Shown: piece by piece, positions 56,440-64,000 of the stretch
How positions within the stretch are numbered: the first letter of the stretch is position 1
How the letters are laid out: every line of letters begins with the position of its first letter
DNA from: Sporosarcina oncorhynchi
GTDB taxonomy: Bacteria > Bacillota > Bacilli > Bacillales_A > Planococcaceae
DNA length: 64,000 nucleotides
NCBI RefSeq assembly: GCF_033304615.1
Contig: NZ_CP129118.1
Location: 616,001-680,000 of the forward strand
Reading direction: 5' to 3'
The notes under the pieces: generated by a model
The model's input: the letters and a program-made list of their open reading frames with translations, nothing else
Database searches by the model: none
Told to the model about the DNA's origin: nothing
Translations under genes and position numbers: made by a program

Positions 56440-57147
56440 ATGGACAAACAAAAACTGATTGAAAGTCTACGAGGAGGTCTCGTCGTTTCTTGCCAAGCGT
56501 TAATGGAAGAGCCGTTACACAGTTCATTTATTATGTCCAAAATGGCTCTAGCTGGGCAACGTGGCGGCGCTATTGGCATACGAGCAAATGGAATAGAGGA
56601 TATTAAGGCCATTAAACAAGAAGTTCAACTCCCTGTGATTGGAATTGTAAAACGAGAGTATCCAGACAGTCCTATTTTCATTACCGCGACGATGAAGGAA
56701 GTTTCAGAAGTTGTCGAAGCAGGTGCTGAAATCATTGCGATGGATGGTACGAATCGAGTGAGACCTAACGGAAAATCGCTAGAGGAGCTCTATTTGAACA
56801 TCCGAAAGGAGTATCCAACTGTTCTTCTAATGGCTGACATTTCCACAGTTGAAGAAGGCATTCGTGCAAGTGAACTCGGTTTTGATTTAATCGCAACGAC
56901 TCTTTCAGGCTACACCGATGACACGAAAGATATCCCATTGCCGAATACGGAGCTTGTCAAGTCCTTAAGTGAACAGCTGGACACACCGATTATGGCTGAA
57001 GGTGGTTATTGGACGCTGGAAGATGTAGAACAAGCTTTGACGTCGGGGGCACACGGTTGTATTATTGGCTCGGCGATTACAAGACCAATGGAGATTACAA
57101 AACGCTTTGTCGCAAAAATGTCCAAGGTGAATTCATCAATGGAGTAG
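56440..57147 (+). CDS. nanE: N-acetylmannosamine-6-phosphate 2-epimerase
   Basis: A 235-residue TIM-barrel enzyme. NanE marks are [51 protein letters not shown] and [13 protein letters not shown]. It turns ManNAc-6-P into GlcNAc-6-P for NagA. AAGGGAG precedes the ATG. The kinase that would make its substrate (NanK) survives only as the C-terminal fragment at 55356-55526. Confidence 0.94.
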   Translation: MDKQKLIESLRGGLVVSCQALMEEPLHSSFIMSKMALAGQRGGAIGIRANGIEDIKAIKQEVQLPVIGIVKREYPDSPIFITATMKEVSEVVEAGAEIIAMDGTNRVRPNGKSLEELYLNIRKEYPTVLLMADISTVEEGIRASELGFDLIATTLSGYTDDTKDIPLPNTELVKSLSEQLDTPIMAEGGYWTLEDVEQALTSGAHGCIIGSAITRPMEITKRFVAKMSKVNSSME

Positions 57148-57160
57148 GGAGAGAGGCAAT

Positions 57161-58027
57161 TTGAAAGGTTTATTTACAGCACTCATGGTTTCCTATGACG
57201 AAGAAGGAAACATTAATGAAAAAGGATTACGGGAAATTATTCGCTATAATATCGATGTCAATCGTGTCGACGGTTTATATGTTAATGGTAGTACAGGTGA
57301 AAATTTCATGATCTCGACAGAAGAGAAAAAAGAGATTTTCCGTATTACGAAAGATGAAGTGAAAGATCGAGTGAAATTGATTGCACAAGTTGGTTCAGTC
57401 AATTTGAAAGAAGCGATTGAGCTTGCAAAGTATGCAACAGACTTAGGATATGATGCACTTTCAGCTGTGACACCGTTTTACTATAAGTTTGACTTTGAGG
57501 AGATTAAGCATTATTACAACAGCATTATTAATGCCGTTAATAACAAAATGATTATCTACTCGATTCCATTTTTAACGGGCGTCAATATGAGTGTGACTCA
57601 ATTTGAAGAGTTGTTTGAGAATGAAAAAATCATCGGTGTGAAATTTACGGCAGGGGACTTCTACTTACTAGAAAGAATGAGAAGAGCATTCCCAGACAAA
57701 CTCATTTATGCGGGGTTTGATGAAATGCTTTTATCCGCGGCTGTACTCGGCGTAGACGGGGCAATCGGCAGCACATTTAATGTGAACGGAGAAAGAGCGC
57801 GACAAATATTCGAACTTGCACAACAAGGGAAGATCGCAGAAGCACGGGAAATTCAGCATGTCACGAATGACCTGATTACAGATGTGTTGGATAACGGACT
57901 TTATCAGACATTGAAGGAAATCTTGAAGGAAAAAGGTGTCGATGCAGGCTATTGCCGTCAACCGATGAAAAAGTTGTCGGATGAAAAGATTGGCATTGCG
58001 AAAAGTATTGCGCGAAAATATTGGTAA
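57161..58027 (+). CDS. nanA: N-acetylneuraminate lyase
   Basis: A 288-residue class I aldolase of the DHDPS/NAL family. Schiff-base Lys161 lies in [14 protein letters not shown], the phosphate/carboxylate loop is NGSTGENFM and the catalytic Tyr is in [20 protein letters not shown] is typical of sialic acid lyase rather than of DHDPS. It splits N-acetylneuraminate into ManNAc and pyruvate. TTG 57161 has GAGAGAGG upstream, 13 bp after nanE. Confidence 0.94.
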   Translation: MKGLFTALMVSYDEEGNINEKGLREIIRYNIDVNRVDGLYVNGSTGENFMISTEEKKEIFRITKDEVKDRVKLIAQVGSVNLKEAIELAKYATDLGYDALSAVTPFYYKFDFEEIKHYYNSIINAVNNKMIIYSIPFLTGVNMSVTQFEELFENEKIIGVKFTAGDFYLLERMRRAFPDKLIYAGFDEMLLSAAVLGVDGAIGSTFNVNGERARQIFELAQQGKIAEAREIQHVTNDLITDVLDNGLYQTLKEILKEKGVDAGYCRQPMKKLSDEKIGIAKSIARKYW

Positions 58028-58116
58028 GGCAGTAAGAGAATATGTATTGTGAATTTCAGCTGACTCTCCGTTCAGCTGGATTCATTTACATGCGCATCAT
58101 AGATTTTCATCCAAGC

Positions 58117-58152
58117 ACAGGTCATTGTACATACAACGACTGTGTTTTTTTA
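58117..58152 (+). terminator. Intrinsic terminator between nanA and nagA
   Basis: CACAG and CTGTG close a stem with inner TTGT/ACAA, followed by seven T. It separates the nan genes from nagAB, although the nagA ribosome site follows within 20 bp. Confidence 0.75.
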
Positions 58153-58180
58153 TAGATTACAACAAGGGAGGAGAGAATCG

Positions 58181-59389
58181 ATGACTGGAAAAGTGAATGC
58201 AATTTTATTAAAAGGTGGTCAGCTCTATGTAGATGGCCAGTTTCATGAAAATGGATACGTGAAGATAGAAGGAGAGAGGATTGTCGATGTCGGAAGCATG
58301 ATTGAGCACGATGTGGAAAGAGGTTGCCAAGTGTTTGAGCTTGAGCCTGCTTGTAAAATCATTCCCGGGTTCATTGACATCCATATTCATGGAGCGGCGA
58401 ATGCAGATACGATGGATGCCACTACGGAAGCATTGGAAACGATAGCGAATGTGTTGCCTTCAGAAGGGACGACAAGCTTTTTAGCGACATTGATCACGTC
58501 AACGGAAGAGTGTATCGAAAATGCATTAGTTAACGCGAAGGATTATATAGAAGGAACTCAACCAATTGGGCATGCGGACGTGCTTGGCATCCACTTGGAA
58601 GGACCTTTCATCAACCCCAAACGAGCAGGTGCACAACCGCTTAGTCATATTCGTCCCCATGATCAAAGGCAACTGGAGCAATGGCTAGACCTTGCGGGCG
58701 GGCATATTAAACAAGTGACGCTAGCACCTGAACAAGCAGGTGGGCTCTCAATCGTAGAGATGCTGACAAGAAGGGGCGTCGTGACGTCTATTGGCCATTC
58801 GGATGCAACGTATGAAGAAGTCGTAGCGGCTGTTCAGTGTGGGGCTACGTGTGTGACGCATCTTTATAACCAAATGAGGGGACTACATCATCGTGAGCCT
58901 GGGGTAGTAGGTGCGGCATTTTTATTAGATGAAGTAAAAGCGGAAATCATCGTAGATGGTATTCACATACGACCCGAAATGGTGAAGCTTGCATACAAAC
59001 AAAAGGGGAAAGACGGGCTCATATTAATAACGGATTCGATGCGTGCGAAGTATTTAGGTGATGGGGAATATGATTTAGGCGGCCAACAAGTAACCGTTGC
59101 AGGGGAAATGTCCGTGTTAGAAGATGGTTCGTTGGCAGGCAGTGTACTCAAAATGGGAAATGCCGTGAAAAATATGATGGCGTTTACGGGATGCGGTTTA
59201 CCGGAAGCGATTACGATGGCTTCAGAAAATCCGGCAAAACACCTGAATCTATTTGGGCGGAAAGGTAGTCTTACAATTGGAAAGGATGCAGATATCGTTA
59301 TACTCGATCAACATCATGACGTCAGCATGACATTTTGTCGCGGGACGCTGGCGTTTACCGCAAAAGGAGGACGTCATGCGCATCATTGA
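58181..59389 (+). CDS. nagA: N-acetylglucosamine-6-phosphate deacetylase
   Basis: A 402-residue amidohydrolase. Metal marks are GFIDIHIHG, LGIHLEGPFINPKRAGAQ (Glu ligand), TSIGHSDA and VTHLYNQMRGLHHREPG, with catalytic Asp in LITDSM. It deacetylates GlcNAc-6-P to GlcN-6-P. ATG 58181 has GGGAGGAG upstream; the longer open frame crosses the terminator. It overlaps nagB by 14 bp. Confidence 0.95.
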   Translation: MTGKVNAILLKGGQLYVDGQFHENGYVKIEGERIVDVGSMIEHDVERGCQVFELEPACKIIPGFIDIHIHGAANADTMDATTEALETIANVLPSEGTTSFLATLITSTEECIENALVNAKDYIEGTQPIGHADVLGIHLEGPFINPKRAGAQPLSHIRPHDQRQLEQWLDLAGGHIKQVTLAPEQAGGLSIVEMLTRRGVVTSIGHSDATYEEVVAAVQCGATCVTHLYNQMRGLHHREPGVVGAAFLLDEVKAEIIVDGIHIRPEMVKLAYKQKGKDGLILITDSMRAKYLGDGEYDLGGQQVTVAGEMSVLEDGSLAGSVLKMGNAVKNMMAFTGCGLPEAITMASENPAKHLNLFGRKGSLTIGKDADIVILDQHHDVSMTFCRGTLAFTAKGGRHAHH

Positions 59390-60086
59390 GGTGGAAACAT
59401 ACGAAGAACTGAGTGAAGTAGGAGCTCAAATTATTATCCAAAAGGTGCGCAAAGAGCCAAATTCAGTGCTTGGACTTGCCACTGGTAGCACCCCGATCGG
59501 TTTATATGAAAAGCTTGTCCACGACTACGAGCAAAATGGAACATCATATCAGCACGTGACGACTTTCAATTTGGACGAATATGTGGGATTGGATGAAGGG
59601 CACGAACAAAGTTATCGCACGTATATGAACGACCATCTATTTGACCAGATTGATATTGATAAGCAACAGACGCATATACCGAAAGGGGACGCCCCTGATT
59701 TGGTAGCCGAAGCGCAGTACTATGAAGAACGCATTCAACATGCGGATGGCATTGACTTGCAAATTCTCGGCATCGGCCGAAATGGCCATATCGGTTTTAA
59801 TGAGCCAGGAACGCCATTCTCTTCCCGTACGCATATTGTAGATCTGACGCCATCGACAAGAGAAGCAAATCAGAAATTTTTCGGAAATCTTGATCTGGTT
59901 CCGACAAAGGCAATCTCCATGGGGATCGCAACGATCATGGCTAGCAAAGAAATCCTACTGCTCATTTCGGGACCGGCCAAAGCGGAAGCGTACCAACGTC
60001 TCATCCATGGGAAAATGGAAGAACAATTTCCGGCATCCATTCTCCAATTACACCCCCGCGTCACCGTAGTTGTTGAAAAAAGTTAG
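59376..60086 (+). CDS. nagB: Glucosamine-6-phosphate deaminase
   Basis: A 236-residue enzyme. NagB marks are GLATGSTPIGLYEKL, FNLDEYVGLDEGHEQSY and ILGIGRNGHIGFNEPGTPF. It turns GlcN-6-P into fructose-6-P and ammonia. The short form lacking the C-terminal allosteric extension is usual for Bacilli. AAAGGAGG lies inside the end of nagA. Repeats of the second version follow the stop. Confidence 0.96.
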   Translation: MRIIEVETYEELSEVGAQIIIQKVRKEPNSVLGLATGSTPIGLYEKLVHDYEQNGTSYQHVTTFNLDEYVGLDEGHEQSYRTYMNDHLFDQIDIDKQQTHIPKGDAPDLVAEAQYYEERIQHADGIDLQILGIGRNGHIGFNEPGTPFSSRTHIVDLTPSTREANQKFFGNLDLVPTKAISMGIATIMASKEILLLISGPAKAEAYQRLIHGKMEEQFPASILQLHPRVTVVVEKS

Positions 60087-60090
60087 TCGG

Positions 60091-60206
60091 GATGCCAGTC
60101 AGTTGTACGACTTGGATTTATGAGGATATATGAGGTTTTATGAGGATCTATGAGGTTTTATTCAGATGAATGAGTTTTTTTAGGGGTGTTAGTCATTCAT
60201 ACAAAT
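60091..60206. repeat. 20-bp-period repeat element, second version, copy 2
   Basis: GATGCCAGTCAGTTGTACGA is followed by units headed ATGAGGTTTT or variants at 60130, 60150 and 60170 (20 bp apart) and a half unit at 60120. The flank GTTAGTCATTCATACAA follows. A further remnant with ATGAGGTTTT and GGTCATTCATACAATT lies at 60277-60313, beyond the terminator. Confidence 0.83.
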
Positions 60207-60239
60207 TGATTCAGACAACGGTAGCATTAGCAAAAATCT

Positions 60240-60276
60240 AGCCCTTCAACCGAGCAATAGGTTGAGGGGCTGTTTT
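60240..60276 (+). terminator. Intrinsic terminator downstream of nagB
   Basis: AGCCCTTCAACC pairs with GGTTGAGGGGCT around an 8-nt loop and is followed by GTTTT. Confidence 0.85.
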
Positions 60277-60463
60277 ATGAGGTTTTATGAGGGAAAATGG
60301 TCATTCATACAATTCCATTAGAGAGAAAAGACTTCCAGCTTAGGCGAGAGACTTTTCTCTTGGGTTATGCACATTAATGGAACGGAATTGATTTACTGAG
60401 CCTAAAACACTAATCTGAAAGACCGATATATAGGTAAATGAGTATGGTGAAGGAGGGATTGGG

Positions 60464-61849
60464 ATGTTCTGTCCAAATTGCGGGGTGAAAAATGAACAAG
60501 AAGCGAATTTCTGCGGGGGTTGCGGTCAACCGATACGGAAGAAGAGCCGTGCTTGGTGGATGATTCTTATTGCCGTCCTCTGTTTTGGTGTGCTAGGCGG
60601 AACGGGTTATGTATATATGCAGATTACGAAAAAGGAAGCGCTGTAACATTCGGCATTGGCGGAGACGGAAGTGGAAGAAACAGTCGTTCCGCAACCTGTG
60701 ACGATCATCCAACAGGAAGTCGTGGAACGGCCTGACAAGAAAACGGTGGAAAAAGAGAAGACAGAACTGATTCAAGAGACGTTGCCGCGCGTGTTCACCA
60801 TCCTAACGGCAGGCGGGCAGGGCTCCGGTTTTCTTTATGCGAAAGGCGGCTTTATCGTGACGAATGCCCATGTCGTATCCGGCTATACCGATGTTATCGT
60901 GAAAAATTCCGTCGGCCGGGAAGCGCCTGGTAAAGTGATCGGTATCTCGGACAAATACGACGTTGCGCTTATTCAATCAGAGGCCTACAAGAATCTTGTG
61001 CCGCTTGCATCGGAAGCAAGTGATACAAAAGTCGGTACAGAAGTGATTGCGCTTGGTAGTCCGAATGGATTGCAAAATACGGCATCCATTGGCTACTTAA
61101 CAGGTGTAGGTCGGGATTTTGTTGACGAGTACATTTACGATAAAGTGTACCAGGTGGATGTGCAGATCGAGAACGGGAGCAGTGGAGGTCCGTTGATTGA
61201 CGCAAAAAGCGGTAAAGTAGTCGGCATCAATTCGCTGCTGCTTAATAAAAACAGGCGTTTTGGTTTTTCTATCCCACTTTACAGTGTGACACCGCTTATT
61301 GAAGACTGGATGACCAATCCGATGACGGACCGGCAAGTCGCAGCAGTGGCGGGTGTGTACGATTATTATCTTCCTGTGGGCTCCTATGGGAATGATTCCG
61401 ACAGTGATAATTCCTATGACTACTATGAATCCTATGAAACATACGATTATGAAGAAGACTACGAATACGATGAGTATACGGGGGACGCCTATTTCTATGA
61501 TGAATGGCTCGGGGATTTCATACTGGAGTTCCGTACAGAATATGAACTGGCGCTGTACCATGAAAGCTTCAACTGGATCGACCCATATCTGGCTCCGGGC
61601 AGCACAGCTTATTGGGAGTATGCCGATTATCTTGACGAAATTTCAGGGGAAGGGATGTTGTTTGAATTTCTTGAGAATCGTGTGACAGATGTACAAATCT
61701 TTGATAATCACTCCATTGTATCGACGTATGAGACATTCAACTTCCGCAACAACGCAGGTCAGGAAAAGTACTACGAGAAAGAAAAGGAGTATACGGTCGT
61801 CATCGATATGGACGGCTCGTACCGGATTGCGGATGTGCGGAGTAAGTGA
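60464..61849 (+). pseudogene. Zinc-ribbon, membrane-anchored trypsin-like (S1C/HtrA-type) protease split by an in-frame stop
   Basis: One reading frame holds a zinc ribbon (CPNCGVKNEQEANFCGGCG), one membrane helix (about 30-50), then TAA at 60644-60646. It continues in the same frame into a protease with His136 (VTNAHVV), Asp166 (YDVALIQ) and Ser240 (GSSGGPL), all present, and a C-terminal Asp/Tyr/Glu-rich stretch with a small domain. The part after the stop has no good ribosome site (first start TTG 60656), and the joined product has the usual order for this protein type. So this is one gene broken by a nonsense change, unless TAA is read through. The undamaged protease sequence says the break is recent. 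Without the anchor the protease would stay in the cytoplasm if made. Confidence 0.85.
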
Positions 61850-62279
61850 GTGGACAAGAACCTATTGGATAGGCGTAAGATGTAATTCAGACGATCCACA
61901 ACATTTTTTGAATCCGAAAATGAAAATAAGATAGAATAAGCTTTTTTAAAAACATACAATATTATTTAGATTGTTTGGATTAACATTGTTTTCGAGTGCT
62001 AACGCCAGTTTGAAGTAAAACGTGGCATATCGATAGAGAATGTAGGTTTATTTAAAAAAGAGTTCAGCAGAAACAAAAGGAACGGATATGTTCGGACCTT
62101 CCATTATTCAAGAGATATTTAGTCCGAAGATGAAAAAATCGGACCCTGCACTTAACACTAACTATTGACATCGATTCTTACGTGGAATATGCTGAAAAAA
62201 AGTAAGTTCTTGGTAGGCAACATGCCGCAGTGGCACTTTAAATGAGCACTTAATCATAACTTAGACAGGAGATTGTCTT
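61850..62279 (+). other. Intergenic region upstream of ktrB-like gene, with a possible 26-codon ORF
   Basis: This 430-bp AT-rich gap has one small frame of note: ATG 62088 to TGA 62168, preceded by AAAGGAA 5 bp upstream, encoding MFGPSIIQEIFSPKMKKSDP and six more residues. It may be a real small protein, a leader peptide, or a relic. I looked for a c-di-AMP (ydaO-type) riboswitch, as seen before some Ktr genes, and found none. Confidence 0.4.
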
Positions 62280-63605
62280 ATGAAAAAGAAGAAGAGTAAA
62301 CGACATCTCTCTCCACCAGTAGTGATTGCAGGAAACTTATTTTTGCTTATTGTTATCGGCACGTTGTTATTAAAACTACCAATTGCAACTGAACATCCGA
62401 TTTCTTGGATAGATGCCTTCTTTACGGTTACTTCGGCAACGACAGTGACGGGCTTAGTCGTTTTCGATCCCGGAACGACACTTACTTTATTTGGTGAAAT
62501 AGTTCTGCTGTTCCTTATTCAAATAGGTGGAATAAGTTTAATGGTATTTGCAGTCTTTCTATTAGTGCTACTTGGTAGAAAGGTTGGCATGCAAAAAAGA
62601 ATTTATATACAAGCAACATTTAGTATACAAACACTCGGTGGAATGGTGAGTTTTGTCCGAAAGATTTTGGCGTTTGTCTTTATTGTTGAAGGTTTTGCGG
62701 TCATTCTCTTATCCATCCATTGGATTCCGCAGTTTGGCATACGTGATGGTATTTATTACAGTGTTTTTCATGTGATTTCTGCTTTTAATAATGCTGGCTT
62801 TTCATTATTCCCTGACAACCTCTCTCAGTTTGTCGGTGATCCATTTGTCAATATTGTTCTATCTTCTTTATTGATAATTGGGGGGATTGGTTTTGTAGTT
62901 GTCATAGATATCTTACAAAGTAAATCGATTCACAAATGGTCCCTTCATACAAAATTGATGGTTACGGGAACAATTGCCCTGAATCTCGTTGCAACTCTAT
63001 TGATTTTTGTTTTGGAATTTACTAATGTGCATACAATTGGAAATCTTTCACTAGCCGATAAAGTCTTGGCTTCCTATTTCCAAGCAGTTTCACCACGAAC
63101 AGCTGGTTTTAACACAATTTCTATTGGTGACATGGAAGATTCATCTTTGTTAGTTACGATGTTCCTAATGTTTGTCGGTGGTGGTAGTGCCTCAACAGCA
63201 TCGGGTATTAAATTAACTACGTTTATCGTCATTCTTATTGCGACCATTTCCTATTTTAGAGCCATACGAGAACCCCATGTTTTCGGAAGAACGATAAAGT
63301 TCGAGATTATTTTTCGATCGTTAGCAATTGCGACGGTGAGCATAATGATTATTTTTAGCTCTTTATTCGTATTGGCCATTACAGAAACCATCCCTGTATT
63401 CCCGCTAGCATTTGAAGTCTTTTCAGCTTTTGGGACAGTTGGATTATCGATGGGTGTTACGGAAGATCTCACAGATGTGGGAAGAGTCTTACTATGTATC
63501 GTTATGTTTCTTGGTCGAATCGGGCCTTTAACGCTCTTCTTTTTACTTTTAAAACCGAAAAAAGAGACATACCGTTTCCCGTATGACCAAGTACAATCTG
63601 GTTAA
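62280..63605 (+). CDS. Potassium uptake channel subunit, KtrB/TrkH family
   Basis: A 441-residue membrane protein with four repeated helix-pore-helix units. Selectivity-filter regions with the key Gly can be seen in SATTVTGLVVFD, SAFNNAGFSLFP, SPRTAGFNTI and SAFGTVGLSMG, and the gating-loop region is GGGSASTASGIK. It should import K+ with Na+ coupling, like KtrB or KtrD. No KtrA/KtrC gating subunit is in the window, as is usual for the separately encoded KtrD type. CAGGAG lies 9 bp before the ATG. Confidence 0.94.
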   Translation: MKKKKSKRHLSPPVVIAGNLFLLIVIGTLLLKLPIATEHPISWIDAFFTVTSATTVTGLVVFDPGTTLTLFGEIVLLFLIQIGGISLMVFAVFLLVLLGRKVGMQKRIYIQATFSIQTLGGMVSFVRKILAFVFIVEGFAVILLSIHWIPQFGIRDGIYYSVFHVISAFNNAGFSLFPDNLSQFVGDPFVNIVLSSLLIIGGIGFVVVIDILQSKSIHKWSLHTKLMVTGTIALNLVATLLIFVLEFTNVHTIGNLSLADKVLASYFQAVSPRTAGFNTISIGDMEDSSLLVTMFLMFVGGGSASTASGIKLTTFIVILIATISYFRAIREPHVFGRTIKFEIIFRSLAIATVSIMIIFSSLFVLAITETIPVFPLAFEVFSAFGTVGLSMGVTEDLTDVGRVLLCIVMFLGRIGPLTLFFLLLKPKKETYRFPYDQVQSG

Positions 63606-63638
63606 AATCAGGTGTCTGTTCGGGAATCTATTCTATTG

Positions 63639-63874
63639 TGGTTGCCAGTCACTCAAGCAATTGCGTAATCGGCTTTTTATGGGACCTTTCGGTGAAGTTT
63701 TGGACTTCTACGGGTGATTATGGACTTTTAGGTTGATTAATGGACTTTTCGGGGGAGGTATGGACTTCTGCAGTTGGTTTTGGACTTTTGTGTTTGAAGG
63801 GGATACATCAAGTACCAGCGTAATTGAAATTTGCGGGTAGATTGCGTGATGTAGGTATTTCTATGACGCGATTA
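63639..63874. repeat. 20-bp-period repeat element, copy E
   Basis: The flank GTTGCCAGTCACTCAAGCAATT runs into a remnant of the terminator hairpin (TGCGTAATCGGCTTTTT, 5' arm lost). Units begin at 63679 (variant), 63700, 63720, 63740, 63760 and 63780. The distal module has GATACATCAAG, GCGGGTAGATTGCGTGATGT and ATGACGCGATTA. The order of units matches copy D. Confidence 0.87.
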
Positions 63875-63961
63875 TAAAAAAACAAGGTTTCCTAATTTAG
63901 CTAAATTGTTTATTTCATGACGATTGCAACTCACATAAACTGAATCCCATCTTTAAAAGTC

Positions 63962-63988
63962 CTGTTTTTTCTTCGTGTTATAAAACAG
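63962..63988 (-). terminator. Possible terminator of a gene entering from the right
   Basis: CTGTTTT and AAAACAG form a 7-bp stem around 13 nt. On the minus strand the stem contains and is followed by little T, so this is a weak call. I see nothing else in 63875-64000. Confidence 0.3.
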
Positions 63989-64000
63989 AAAAGCCGTTTG

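Noticed and set aside
61850..62279. c-di-AMP (ydaO/kimA-type) riboswitch before the Ktr gene
   Set aside because: I could not find the conserved core or a terminator; the gap is simply AT-rich.

Overview
The window reads as chromosome of a low-GC, Gram-positive Bacillales bacterium, most like Planococcaceae (Sporosarcina-type). The basis is strong AGGAGG-type ribosome sites, many TTG/GTG starts, sortase-free lipoproteins with LxAC lipoboxes, a cre/CcpA site, SipW-type signal peptidase and RpiR/GntR/Opp gene styles. The genus is inference; no rRNA or tRNA lies in the window.

Layout. 1-7.4 kb: signalling island with two related multi-domain hybrid histidine kinases (one cut by the window edge), a PAS-GGDEF diguanylate cyclase and a convergent response regulator with a BTAD output domain. 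7.7-10.7 kb: a pRiA4b/SEC-C protein and a zinc-ribbon RDD membrane protein with an acidic, Tyr-rich partner. 10.8-17.7 kb: a cell-surface locus. A SipW-type signal peptidase diverges from two tandem exported paralogues. Next comes a c-di-GMP-II riboswitch with its own intrinsic terminator, ahead of an acidic exported protein, a DUF5305-like membrane protein and a NarL-type two-component pair. Maker (GGDEF) and sensor (riboswitch) of c-di-GMP are thus both in view. 18.6-20.5 kb: an intact insertion sequence with inverted ends and an 8-bp target duplication, inserted just upstream of a zinc-ribbon membrane protein.

21.3-33.4 kb: a peptide-use region, mostly one minus-strand operon (pepA, oppA-B-C-D-F, two related metallo-aminopeptidases, GntR regulator), with a divergent S9 peptidase. 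33.6-36.6 kb: aspartase and a Fic protein. 37.3-49.9 kb: a compact plus-strand catabolic cluster (M20 hydrolase, tartrate/D-malate-type dehydrogenase, SDR, aldehyde dehydrogenase, second Opp-type ABC importer, P1/DmpA-type peptidase, class III aminotransferase) for an unidentified amino or peptide-like compound. 50.4-53.9 kb: a 1160-residue beta-helix protein fused to two CbxX/SpoVK-type AAA domains. 54.9-60.1 kb: sialic acid/amino-sugar genes (RpiR regulator, nanE, nanA, nagA, nagB) whose first ORF is a deletion chimera of a TRAP binding protein and a ROK kinase. 60.5-63.6 kb: a zinc-ribbon/trypsin-like protease broken by an in-frame stop, and a KtrB-type potassium channel subunit.

The intergenic regions from 35 kb onward carry a dispersed family of tandem repeats with an exact 20-bp period in two sequence versions (ATGGACTTTT... 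and ATGAGGTTTT...). They share flanking modules and terminator-like hairpins. I do not recognise this family. Together with the riboswitch-controlled surface operon, the beta-helix/AAA fusion and the sialic-acid deletion chimera, it is the most notable content.
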